A stretch of DNA of 64,000 nt from Candidatus Hydrogenedentota bacterium (GTDB lineage: Bacteria > Hydrogenedentota > Hydrogenedentia > Hydrogenedentales > SLHB01). Positions 1 through 8,141 of this stretch are shown in pieces. The translations under genes were made by a program, and so were the position numbers. Location: contig JAKPDK010000058.1 of the NCBI GenBank assembly GCA_029552745.1, positions 17,087 through 81,086 on the forward strand. The letters are read 5' to 3'. The first letter of the stretch is position 1. The number at the start of each line of letters is the position of its first letter. The notes under the pieces are model-generated. The model ran no database searches, was not told the origin of the DNA, and was given only the letters and a program-made list of their open reading frames with translations.

Positions 1-590
1 AAGAAATACGCCACAGCAGAAAACGGCCCCACCGTTTCAGGACTGCACACTTTCCAAGGCTCCGCACCTTCCAAATTTTCTTTTGGCTCAAAAGCCCGTT
101 TCAGAGGCACAGAAAACAACCGAATGTTTGGATAATTCGCATTTGCGACTTCCTCGTCCCTATTCAGAACCCCCGCATCCCCGAACTTCACCGGCCACTG
201 CATGTTTGATTGACCGGAACATATCCATACATCGCCTATCAAGACATCTTTCAATGTAATGGTCTCTGCACCAATTACTTTCAACTCGTATGGTCCGCCT
301 GCAGGCATCGGGCGCAAATGTACCACCCATTTCCCATCTTCACCTACAAGACAAGCCACACGCTGTTTTCCAAGTTCTACTGTAACCTTTCCGGACGGAT
401 CCGCCCAGCCCCAAACAGGAACCTTCATATCCCGCTGAAGCACCATATTGTCAGTAAACAATGCCGGGAGCCGAACATTTGTCGCTGCCGGTGCCTTACT
501 CATTTTCAAGGGACATGTGTTACAACTCGGTAAAACACACAGGACAGTTACCAAACCAAAGACCACCATCAATGTACTGAATCTACTCAT
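1..590 (-). CDS. Sialate O-acetylesterase-like lipoprotein (5' part only)
   Basis: The gene runs off the left edge of the window, so only the first 196 residues are seen. The N-terminus is a lipoprotein signal: a hydrophobic stretch ending in LPSC, with Cys23 as the predicted lipidation site. A beta-rich segment (LPALFTDNMVLQRDMKVPVWG) follows, then VWICSGQSNMQWP, the nucleophile block of the SASA/SGNH esterase family, with Ser128 as nucleophile. Family members remove O-acetyl groups from sialic acid or related decorated glycans; here it would act on the cell surface or in the periplasm. The ATG at 590 follows a purine-rich AAAGGGG. The catalytic His lies outside the window. Confidence 0.85.
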   Translation of the reverse strand, partial: MSRFSTLMVVFGLVTVLCVLPSCNTCPLKMSKAPAATNVRLPALFTDNMVLQRDMKVPVWGWADPSGKVTVELGKQRVACLVGEDGKWVVHLRPMPAGGPYELKVIGAETITLKDVLIGDVWICSGQSNMQWPVKFGDAGVLNRDEEVANANYPNIRLFSVPLKRAFEPKENLEGAEPWKVCSPETVGPFSAVAYF

Positions 591-1053
591 TTGCCAACCC
601 CTTTCTGTTAAGGCGCCTCTGCGCCGAGTTCCCAATCGATTGTGGCCACGATGCATAAAAGTATAGCCCTTGATTCGCGCAAAAAGATAGATTGTCACTC
701 TATTCCGAAAGATTCCATGTTGTCAAAACCCTTTCTCATCCTGATGCCTCACCCTGTTCTTTCTGAATTCTTAACCCCTGCCGAAGACTCCCCTCAAACC
801 CCACGCAAACTTCGGGGCTGTCAGAAAAACTCACTTGCCTGTTGCACGTTACCTACCGTTAGCATCAACCTCGTGCAACAGAGCCTTGTCCCCTTCTTTT
901 CGCTACAAACAAGCAAGAACTCCAAAAAGCAAATCAGTCCCACCATTGCCCATCCAAGCAAATCAAATCGAATTCTGTCGTTGCGCCACTTATTACTCAG
1001 GTCTATAATAAACGCGGTGGATCATGGATACCAGTTAAAAAAGAGGGGTGAGT
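591..1053. other. Intergenic region, no gene recognised
   Basis: This stretch separates the divergent esterase and alpha/beta hydrolase genes, so it should hold both promoters. Open frames here read as low-complexity Ser/Pro/Leu-rich sequence with no family resemblance. A short perfect hairpin (GGCGC, loop CTCT, GCGCC) lies near 611-624, just upstream of the minus-strand gene. I see no convincing -35/-10 pair. Confidence 0.5.
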
Positions 1054-2118
1054 ATGTCAAGCAAACTATTGGATTCCAGCAAAATTAAAGAACTTCAACC
1101 TGCCTATGCCTTATGGAAACTCTACCAACCGGACAAGGCACCGCTCCGCTTCACCGCACGCACAAAAAAAGAGGCCGAAAAGTGGCAGATCGCGGCTCGC
1201 AACACGCTCGAAAAAACGCTGGGACTTGGCATACTTCCCAAAGCGCCTTTATCCCCAAAACGCATTGAAACCGTCGACAAGGGAGACTACGTCCGTGAAA
1301 AAATCCTCCTGCGTACCTCTGCCTATACTCTCATGCCGGTGTATTTATTGTTACCCAAAAAGGCAGACCGCCCCTTGCCGGTTGTCTTGGCATTTCACGG
1401 CCATGGGTATGGGGTGAAAGACATTGTCGGACTGTGGGAAGATGGCTCGGAACGACAGAATCCGGACGGATATCAAAAACATTTTGGTGTCATGCTTTGT
1501 AAAAAAGGGTTCGCAGTGGCTGCGCCGGAGATCTCCTGTTTCGGTGAGCGACAGACTGACTTTCACGTGAAACCCGGGCAAAGCGCTCCCAGCACCTGCA
1601 CCCATACCGCCCAACTGGCCCTCCATCTCGGGACAAGCGCCCTGGGGCTCCGCATCCACGATGGCTTGAAACTCGTGGATTACCTCGAAACACGAAGAGA
1701 TTTGGATGTTTCACGTTTGGGCGCTATGGGCATTTCCGGAGGTGGAATGCACACCCTATTCTCCACCTGCGTGGACACCCGAATTCGTGCCTGTGTGGTC
1801 AGTGGCTATTTTTGCACTTTCCGTGACTCTATTTTTGCCATGACGCATTGTGCCTGCAATTACGTCCCCAACCTGCACGTCTTCGGCGAAATGTTCAACC
1901 TTGCGGGGCTCATCGCACCACGCCCGATGTTAGTCGAGTCCGGAAACCACGATTCTATTTTCCCTCAAAAGGCAGTACGAGGAGCCGTCAAAAACGCCGA
2001 AAGAATCTACCAGATATTTGGCGCAGATGGGAATATCGAAGCCGATTATTTCGAAGGCAGACATCAGATCAGCGGCAGGCGCGCTTACGACTTCCTCTAC
2101 GAAAAGCTTATTGGCTGA
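1054..2118 (+). CDS. Alpha/beta hydrolase, acetyl-xylan-esterase/dienelactone-hydrolase type
   Basis: This is a 354-residue protein without a signal peptide, so probably cytoplasmic. The core shows the oxyanion-hole region AFHGHGYG (residues 114-120), the nucleophile elbow GISGGG (Ser228), a candidate acid in ESGNHDSIF (Asp300) and a candidate catalytic histidine in EGRHQISG (His337), all in the normal order for an alpha/beta hydrolase. The layout is that of the esterase group often found with carbohydrate-utilisation genes; the ester substrate cannot be read from sequence. ATG 1054 is preferred over GTG 1048 because AAGAGGGG at 1041-1048 is then a Shine-Dalgarno at normal distance, while the GTG overlaps it. 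Confidence 0.8.
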   Translation: MSSKLLDSSKIKELQPAYALWKLYQPDKAPLRFTARTKKEAEKWQIAARNTLEKTLGLGILPKAPLSPKRIETVDKGDYVREKILLRTSAYTLMPVYLLLPKKADRPLPVVLAFHGHGYGVKDIVGLWEDGSERQNPDGYQKHFGVMLCKKGFAVAAPEISCFGERQTDFHVKPGQSAPSTCTHTAQLALHLGTSALGLRIHDGLKLVDYLETRRDLDVSRLGAMGISGGGMHTLFSTCVDTRIRACVVSGYFCTFRDSIFAMTHCACNYVPNLHVFGEMFNLAGLIAPRPMLVESGNHDSIFPQKAVRGAVKNAERIYQIFGADGNIEADYFEGRHQISGRRAYDFLYEKLIG

Positions 2119-2253
2119 CGTGATTCTTTCTTAAGCCGCTGTTTTGCTGACAAACAAAGAAACGACACAGCGAGCCGAGGCTGTTGGATCTCCTCACTTC
2201 TTGCCTTGTGCCGCACCCTTGTCATTGAGAGGAGTGCCGACTGGCACGACGCG

Positions 2254-2654
2254 TGCATAAGTTCACAAACCTTTGGCACTGCATCGGGGACGTAGACTAA
2301 GCTTGCACGCCCGGTGTCATTGCGAGGAGCGAGTCCCCGAAGCGACGAAGCAATCCCCTCAACCGCATAGCGCAAGATGACATGGGGCATGGGTCGGGGT
2401 TATGTCCGGATACCTAAGGGGATTGCCACGTCGCCCCTTCGGGGCTCCTCGCAATGACAACGGGGGACGGCTTTCTATCCCCTGCGCAGGGTTTAGTCCC
2501 CCTATGTCCCCCGCGTGCGGGGGGACTAGGGGGCAAAGATAGATCAAACCTACCTATGACGTTACGCGTCAGTGCCTTTGTCTTAATAACCTTCATTGAA
2601 AATCCTATCTTCAATTGCTCATCCAACATAACAAACAGCGCCAAAGCTACTGGA
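2254..2654 (+). repeat. Interspersed repeat, copy A (~400 bp, palindromic core)
   Basis: This segment recurs inverted at 9668-10071 and in part at 28474-28755. Its core (2316-2458) is bounded by perfect 15-bp inverted termini, GTCATTGCGAGGAGC and its complement, with inner arms CAATCCCCT/AGGGGATTG, so it can fold into a long cruciform. A second GC palindrome (GTCCCCC...GGGGGAC) follows near 2508-2526. The right part is not palindromic but is conserved in all three copies. The GTCATTGCGAGGAGC-type motif occurs in interspersed elements of many bacteria. A more decayed fragment (GTCATTGAGAGGAGTGCC) lies just upstream near 2221. The element fills the 632-bp gap between its flanking genes; no transposase lies nearby. 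Confidence 0.9.
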
Positions 2655-2750
2655 GTTATACACAGACTTGCCCTTTCTCGCAGATCGTTGTATGATAACG
2701 TATAGGTTTGGATGTCATGAAAAGGGAGATGTGCGGGGGAACGGATCCGA

Positions 2751-3773
2751 ATGAATAACCAGCCGGACATATCCGAATTCCTGTCGGTGGGATTGGTTGC
2801 TGTCATTCACGTAGCCGGTCGTGCTGACCCTTTCCATCGGTATATCACGAGCATTCGCGGATGGCGGAAAGACGCCTTTGTCACGTTGGATCTGCCCATC
2901 GTTTCGTCTCGTTACATCCCCATAAAGAAAGACATGGAGTGTGTTTTGCGCTTTTTCTCAGAAGGCCGAGCTTGTGGCTTTGACGCCCCCGTCATCAGCG
3001 TCAACGCGAGCATTGAAAATCCTTACCTTCAGCTCGCCTGGCCGAAAAAGTTTGAATGTGTCACCGTGCGTAGATTTGAGCGAGTTCCCACAAAAATTGC
3101 GGGAAAGGTCATTTTCGATGACCAGTTAGAAAAGAATTGCGAAATCGTGGACATTAGTGCGGGGGGCTGCCGGCTGCTAGCCGATTTCTATTCCGAACCC
3201 GGAGACACGATTCGGCTCAGTTTTGCCTTACCCGACGCTACCTGGCTGGAGGACGTCAAAGCATATGTGCGGAACGTCCGAAAGATGGCCGAACACATTT
3301 CGATGGGTTGCGAATTTGCCCCCGAGGAAAAAGCGGCTCAGACAAGCAGTGGGTTTTACGTGTCGTCCACATTGGAACGGCTACGTCAAGCCGATAACTC
3401 GAAAGTCCGCCTATTACTGATCGAAAAAGATGACGCCGTGGTGGACGTCATTCGCGCCGCATTGCAACCCAAAGGCTACGAGGTGATTTCCGCGAAGAGT
3501 ATCGTAGACGCCTTCTTCCGCCTAAAAATGCTACCGCCCCGCGCCCTCTTGCTTAACTACAACCTCAAAGACTTACCGCCCCTCGAAATCTGCCGCCTGG
3601 TTCGTCAAACGAACGATTTTGATAAGTTACCTATCTTTATCTACGGAGGCAAAGACCCCCAGCTGGGAAAACAAGGCCACTCTGTCGGGCTTACGGGCTA
3701 TATCAGCTCGGAGAATATGTTGTATGAACTCGCCAAAGCGCTCGCGGAAACCGCCAGCAACTCCAGCACGTAG
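2751..3773 (+). CDS. PilZ-domain protein with degenerate receiver (REC) domain
   Basis: This cytoplasmic protein has 340 residues in three parts. Residues 1-100 resemble a YcgR-like N-terminal beta domain. Residues 103-195 are a PilZ domain with the c-di-GMP motifs intact: RxxxR (Arg107-Arg111) and DxSxxG (Asp134-Ser136-Gly139). Residues 219-335 have a receiver fold with the early acidic cluster (EKDD, 225-228). The phospho-acceptor Asp is Asn269 (LLLNYNL), the conserved Thr/Ser is Gly299 and the conserved Lys is Ser320. It should therefore bind c-di-GMP, but the receiver is unlikely to be phosphorylated and may serve for dimerisation or partner binding. It is monocistronic, with repeat A upstream and a convergent gene 12 bp downstream. 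Confidence 0.85.
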   Translation: MNNQPDISEFLSVGLVAVIHVAGRADPFHRYITSIRGWRKDAFVTLDLPIVSSRYIPIKKDMECVLRFFSEGRACGFDAPVISVNASIENPYLQLAWPKKFECVTVRRFERVPTKIAGKVIFDDQLEKNCEIVDISAGGCRLLADFYSEPGDTIRLSFALPDATWLEDVKAYVRNVRKMAEHISMGCEFAPEEKAAQTSSGFYVSSTLERLRQADNSKVRLLLIEKDDAVVDVIRAALQPKGYEVISAKSIVDAFFRLKMLPPRALLLNYNLKDLPPLEICRLVRQTNDFDKLPIFIYGGKDPQLGKQGHSVGLTGYISSENMLYELAKALAETASNSST

Positions 3774-3785
3774 CGTCCCCCGGGT

Positions 3786-5000
3786 CTACTTATCCCGGAT
3801 AGAGAGATCCTGCACAAACAAGTCTTTCCAAGCAATTCCATCCACGCCACCAGCATGCAACTGAAGGGCAAGACCTCCCTCGAACACTTGGTGACGATTG
3901 TCATAAAAATCCACCGTTTGAATACCGTTCACCCACGTCGTGATCCGATTGCCCACCGCACGAATCTCAATCTCATTCCATTCGCCAGGACGCAACGCCC
4001 ATGCACCCAATTGTTGCGTATCCGGCTTCACGATCCAGCCCCGTCGGTAGCTCTCATAGTGCCAACCAGTCGACCCGGGCCAAGAAGGCTCCACTTCGCC
4101 CTGCACGCCGGTGATGACGGGAAACCCATCTTCGCGCAACGCGATCGAAGCATGATAGAACAAGCCGAAGTTACCCTCACCCAACATTTTGAAACGGCCC
4201 CGAGCCCGAAAATCTTTCCAGCTAGCCTCCGTGCAAAGGTAACCTTCCGACTTTTTCGGACCACTGCGTCCTATGATCGCGCCGTCCTCCACCGAAAACT
4301 CTTCACTCCCCCAATTCTTCCAACCCGACAGGTCCTTGCCATTAAACAGAGATACCCATTCGCCTGTTCTTCCCAAATCGCGAATCTTGACGTTGCGGTA
4401 CCTCACCTCGGCGGGAACCTGGTCAACGGCTTGCACCTGCAACGCCACAAGGCCTTGAAGAAACCGTTCATCATATACCCGAGCCGCCGGAACCCCATTC
4501 ACCGCCACTTCTATGATAGGACCCACCGCACGAACAAACAGAAGATTCCAGTCGTCGGCTTTGACGGTCTTTTGGGCTTCGGGAGAAGCATAGCAGAGCG
4601 GTTCCACGCCATGTTCTACCATAACCGCGCCGGTTTGCTCGGGATGGGTCGTGTCAATATTCGCTTGATATCCGTACATGCGCCGCGGCAAATCTTCCGC
4701 CTTCACACCCTCCTGGGCTGGCAGCATCGGTAACCAATGTCCCCGAAACTGAACACCGCCGTTGCACGGATTGGGTGTCTGAAATTCTAACGAAAGCTCG
4801 AAATCGGCAAATTCCGACTTGGTGCGCAACCAACCCATTTCCGCAGCCGTCCGTCCAACGATTTCGCCGTTGTCCAGACGCCATTCACCCGATAAAGGCG
4901 CCCACGCATCCCACCCCAGTGAGACGCTTTCTTCCGCCGCACAGAAGAAAACAGGCCCGGCTGCAAAACATGTTGCAAGAAATACGAGAAACTTATTCAT
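3786..5000 (-). CDS. Exported two-domain DUF1080 (3-keto-glycoside hydrolase-like) protein
   Basis: This 404-residue protein starts with a signal peptide (MNKFLVFLATCFAAGPVFFCAAEE). Two concanavalin-like DUF1080 modules follow, about residues 25-208 and 215-402. The second begins with the family hallmark LFNGKDLSGWKNWG, and each has the WNxxxxRAxGxxIxxxVNG segment and ends in an xxIRD strand. DUF1080 proteins have been linked to hydrolysis of 3-keto-glycosides and to lectin-like roles; the substrate here is unknown. Minus-strand transcription may include the DUF4838 gene 95 bp upstream. It converges with the PilZ gene. Confidence 0.85.
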   Translation of the reverse strand: MNKFLVFLATCFAAGPVFFCAAEESVSLGWDAWAPLSGEWRLDNGEIVGRTAAEMGWLRTKSEFADFELSLEFQTPNPCNGGVQFRGHWLPMLPAQEGVKAEDLPRRMYGYQANIDTTHPEQTGAVMVEHGVEPLCYASPEAQKTVKADDWNLLFVRAVGPIIEVAVNGVPAARVYDERFLQGLVALQVQAVDQVPAEVRYRNVKIRDLGRTGEWVSLFNGKDLSGWKNWGSEEFSVEDGAIIGRSGPKKSEGYLCTEASWKDFRARGRFKMLGEGNFGLFYHASIALREDGFPVITGVQGEVEPSWPGSTGWHYESYRRGWIVKPDTQQLGAWALRPGEWNEIEIRAVGNRITTWVNGIQTVDFYDNRHQVFEGGLALQLHAGGVDGIAWKDLFVQDLSIRDK

Positions 5001-5095
5001 CGTCGCCTTACCTCCGTTTCATTTTAGGCAAAGATAGCCCTTTTATTAACGGAGGTCAAATCAAAACGACAACCGGCCGACGGCGCCTCGCGAAA

Positions 5096-7654
5096 TCATT
5101 CCCAGAGTTTTTGCCTCGTTGCGTAGAACTCTCCTCGCAAAACTACCGATTCCCCAGGAGCAAGCGGCTTCGGCGGCGGAAGTAACTCGAGATTTACATG
5201 TTGTGCTTGAGGAGATACGTTCACGAACCATAACAACTGCGCGTCAGGTAGCGGTTCAAACGCACATACGATTGTCAGATGTTTCTCCGGTAGGTAACAC
5301 GCCAACGCCCGGTAATTGGCTGCTGGTATAACGGCACCGCCAATTTTCTCCCAAATACCTTCAGGTGTCTTACTGATTGGTTCCCAGCCGTCCGGTGTCA
5401 GACCGCAAATTTCCGGTTGTTCGTCGCCCTGCGTATACAACTCCGGATGCTGTTTTACCAAAGTCGTTATGGGTTCTTCAGTGGGATTCTTCATTTCCAG
5501 TTCAACGATTAGATGGTCAGAACCCGGTGGAAGAGACATCGTCCGCCGAAATTGTAGTCCAGTTTCGGTAACGGCAGACAAGGTAATCGTGTGATCGTCC
5601 AGGGCATCAACCGTATAGGTTTCTGCAGCAGGTTGTTGTCGACTATCCCAATCCTGCCATGTCCGCGGCCGACCGAATCGAGCACGGTAGCCCGACAAGA
5701 GTTCCGCATCCAATTCGTTGTCGCGCCACCGGATAGCGGAACCCTGCCATTCAGGCACCACCCACATTTCGTAACGCTCGTTTCGGATCTTTTTTATGGG
5801 ATATGAAACCAACTGTCCTGGACGAGCCTTCACGTATTTGGGCAATTCTTCCAGTTTTTTCGTCTCGGAAAAATTAGGCACCCCGAAGGACTTTGCCAAC
5901 TCCACATATTCCGTAGGCGTCAGACTCTCAGGGTATCTAAACACAAAGGAGTCACCCTCCACACTGCTTTTTTGACAGGGAGCGACAAGTGACGCATACT
6001 CCACCGCCAACTTTTCATAGGCCACGCGCTTTTTGATCTCTTCGGAACGGGCTGCCGATATCCCTTCATCCAAGAGACGCCGAGCCTCTGCCAAGAACTC
6101 CTGCGTAATCCATTCCCCCTCATCAAACGTATTCATCATAACTCCCGACTCCGCAAGCGTGTTGTGGATCAGTTCCACATACTTCTTCATGGCTGGAGCG
6201 GCTTCTTGATAGAATAGATCAATGAACTCATCTTGTATCGCGGGCACGTCTACATCAGGATTCCACAGAAGGCGCGCCAACAAATACGGCCGAAGGTGAC
6301 CCAACTCCACCCAAGGGGCACTCATCCCCTGCTCAAAAACCCCACGCACATTATGCTGCGCGAAAAACCGCAGATTCGGCTGAAGCACTCGCAAGTTAGG
6401 ATGAGGCAAAAAGTAATGCCTGAAATTGACCGTATAGTCCCAAATATAGAGTTGGTTGGCGATTTGAGACCATTCCCGAATGTCACGAGCAAACGGAACA
6501 TTGTTCGGTGCATTGGGGTCATCCAAAGGACGTCCGAAATCACACTCAATCGAACATAGCCGAATAATTACATTATGTCTCGGCTTAAGGGTCTTTGGCG
6601 CCCGCCGAGACCAGGTATAGGCAAGGGTCTCAATGTAGTGGTCAGGAAACTCGTGTTCGACAATCTCCGCCACTTTATTCACGAAAACCAATAAAGGCGC
6701 CATGGGCGTGCCTTCTGCCTCTTCGAGTTGTTTGCATGCGGCACACTGACAATAATTGTCCCAATCCATTTGAGAAACACTCCAAATGAGTGGCTTGGGA
6801 TTCTCACGTATACGCTTCAGGAGATTTTCCGCCACCACCTCCGGCAGCTCCGGGTTGCTAAAGCAAAACTGACTCATATCCCCGCGGTGTTTTTCCCGAA
6901 AATCTTCGTCATAAAGATAACGGCCCCAATCAAGCCCGACCGGTGCAACGCGTTTCCCATCAATTTCTGAAAAATATTCGGGATGTTTTGGGAAATACTC
7001 ATCCGGAGGTAATAGGTAATATATCGTGTGAACAAACAAGCCAAAATCAGGATACTGCGTCAACCGAAGCTCTTTGGCGTTCGGCGTCGTTGTCCAACGG
7101 TATGTGAACGGAGAGCGATAACGAAAGTCTATCGCAGGTAGCGCGGATGGCATCTCCCGTTCCCAAGGCTTTGTCGATTCCGAAGACCCTTGACCCGGCG
7201 AGCGCGGAATGAAAATAACCCCTTCCGACAACCAACGCACGCCGATGTACCGTTCAAAAAATTCGTAGACCGCGTTGCGTGTGCCTCGGTCCCCCGCACC
7301 CGCTATTACTAGGGATTTCCCACTCCCCTCCAGAGAATCATACGTCTTGATGACAACGCCGTCCGGTTCCAGAGACGCCACATCCAGTTGCTCGCGCACC
7401 TCCGCCGGCAAACGATGCAATCCGACATACACGTTGACCCCCTCTCCCGGTACCTCCAGGATATCAGGCTTATACCCCGTACACTTCTCCCAATATGAAA
7501 TGAACTCCCCAGCTGCTTCCTGCTCATACGCGGGGGCATCAGTTGTCATTACAACATGAAGCTGACTGTATTCGTCTGAATGCAACCAGACCTCTGCCGC
7601 GATACTCAACCCAGCCGGTAGTACAGCGAAAAGTGTAAACAGCGCAATTCTCAT
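5096..7654 (-). CDS. Exported DUF4838 protein with GH-like N-terminal domain
   Basis: The 852-residue product has a signal peptide (MRIALFTLFAVLPAGLSIAAE). An alpha/beta N-terminal domain of the kind preceding GH20/GH67 barrels follows, with GTRNAVYEFFERYIGVRWLSEG near residue 130. The central DUF4838 domain contains the CxCxxC segment WDNYCQCAACKQ and the RLCSIECDFGRPLDD block. The last ~250 residues are beta-rich. DUF4838 proteins are predicted glycosidases in glycan-degrading bacteria, but I do not know a proven substrate. ATG 7654 is chosen because GGAGGAG sits just upstream; an in-frame ATG at 7669 overlaps that Shine-Dalgarno. It lies upstream of the DUF1080 gene on the same strand, consistent with a joint function. 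Confidence 0.85.
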   Translation of the reverse strand: MRIALFTLFAVLPAGLSIAAEVWLHSDEYSQLHVVMTTDAPAYEQEAAGEFISYWEKCTGYKPDILEVPGEGVNVYVGLHRLPAEVREQLDVASLEPDGVVIKTYDSLEGSGKSLVIAGAGDRGTRNAVYEFFERYIGVRWLSEGVIFIPRSPGQGSSESTKPWEREMPSALPAIDFRYRSPFTYRWTTTPNAKELRLTQYPDFGLFVHTIYYLLPPDEYFPKHPEYFSEIDGKRVAPVGLDWGRYLYDEDFREKHRGDMSQFCFSNPELPEVVAENLLKRIRENPKPLIWSVSQMDWDNYCQCAACKQLEEAEGTPMAPLLVFVNKVAEIVEHEFPDHYIETLAYTWSRRAPKTLKPRHNVIIRLCSIECDFGRPLDDPNAPNNVPFARDIREWSQIANQLYIWDYTVNFRHYFLPHPNLRVLQPNLRFFAQHNVRGVFEQGMSAPWVELGHLRPYLLARLLWNPDVDVPAIQDEFIDLFYQEAAPAMKKYVELIHNTLAESGVMMNTFDEGEWITQEFLAEARRLLDEGISAARSEEIKKRVAYEKLAVEYASLVAPCQKSSVEGDSFVFRYPESLTPTEYVELAKSFGVPNFSETKKLEELPKYVKARPGQLVSYPIKKIRNERYEMWVVPEWQGSAIRWRDNELDAELLSGYRARFGRPRTWQDWDSRQQPAAETYTVDALDDHTITLSAVTETGLQFRRTMSLPPGSDHLIVELEMKNPTEEPITTLVKQHPELYTQGDEQPEICGLTPDGWEPISKTPEGIWEKIGGAVIPAANYRALACYLPEKHLTIVCAFEPLPDAQLLWFVNVSPQAQHVNLELLPPPKPLAPGESVVLRGEFYATRQKLWE

Positions 7655-7764
7655 GACCGACTCCTCCATCTGTGAATATTTTGAAACGCTTTTTAGTCTG
7701 GATTGTAAACAGTTAAAGAAGGCTTTTCAACACCGACCCATTCGGTACATCAAGGGAACACGTG

Positions 7765-7851
7765 ATGGCGGAAGTTATTCAGGACGCGGTGGACTTCGTG
7801 ATACGTGCGTTATCAAACTTAGTTAGACGAGTGACCGACCTGTTTTTGTAA
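7765..7851 (+). CDS. Possible 28-residue amphipathic peptide
   Basis: This short frame has an ATG at 7765, preceded by AAGGGA at a plausible Shine-Dalgarno distance, and ends with TAA at 7849-7851. The product begins MAEVIQDAVDFVIRALSNLV and ends RRVTDLFL. It would form one amphipathic helix with acidic residues first and basic residues later. It lies 70 bp upstream of the DUF5989 gene on the same strand. No family is recognised and the frame is short enough to occur by chance, so this is tentative. Confidence 0.3.
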   Translation: MAEVIQDAVDFVIRALSNLVRRVTDLFL

Positions 7852-7921
7852 TGACATGTGGGTATATTTAACAAGATGATGTTCTTTCACCAACTTAAGA
7901 AAGAAGAAAAGCTACCCTAAG

Positions 7922-8104
7922 ATGAAGACAGACCTTAACTCTACCCCAAAAGACCCCAATATCGTCACCGAACTCTGGCAATTCCTCCGAGCGAAAAAAC
8001 GTTACTGGTTAGCCCCGATCATATTTGCCTTGCTCTTCTTAGGGTTTCTTATCTTGGCAACAGGCTCTTCGGGGATTCTCTCCCCGTTCCTTTACGCTTT
8101 ATAG
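7922..8104 (+). CDS. DUF5989 family small membrane protein
   Basis: This 60-residue protein matches my memory of the DUF5989 family closely: an ELWQFLRAKKRYWLAPI segment (residues 18-34), one transmembrane helix (IIFALLFLGFLILATGSSG) and a short tail ending LSPFLYAL. The family is short and usually sits beside carbamoyltransferase and small membrane genes in surface-glycan or secondary-metabolite loci. None of those partners is here, so it is an orphan. Its biochemical role is not established. The ATG follows a purine-rich tract (AAGAAAGAAGAAAAG) without a strong Shine-Dalgarno at ideal distance. Confidence 0.75.
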   Translation: MKTDLNSTPKDPNIVTELWQFLRAKKRYWLAPIIFALLFLGFLILATGSSGILSPFLYAL

Positions 8105-8141
8105 CAATATTGCAAGCCTTGATAACTAGTTAATTAGATGC

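Noticed and set aside
642..1088. Open frame of 148 codons before the alpha/beta hydrolase
   Set aside because: It overlaps the real hydrolase start, has low-complexity composition, no ribosome site and no family resemblance.
2414..2806. Minus-strand open frame in repeat A, similar to frames 9440-9910 (+) and 28394-28744 (-), sharing a DEQLK-like segment
   Set aside because: The similarity is explained by the DNA repeat. Between copies A and B most codon differences change the amino acid, and the frame ends in the palindromic core, so there is no sign of selection on protein.
3786..4733. Plus-strand frame 3855-4733 (292 codons) opposite the DUF1080 gene
   Set aside because: It is the antisense shadow of a gene with clear family motifs and a signal peptide; the product is Arg/His/Pro-rich without family features.
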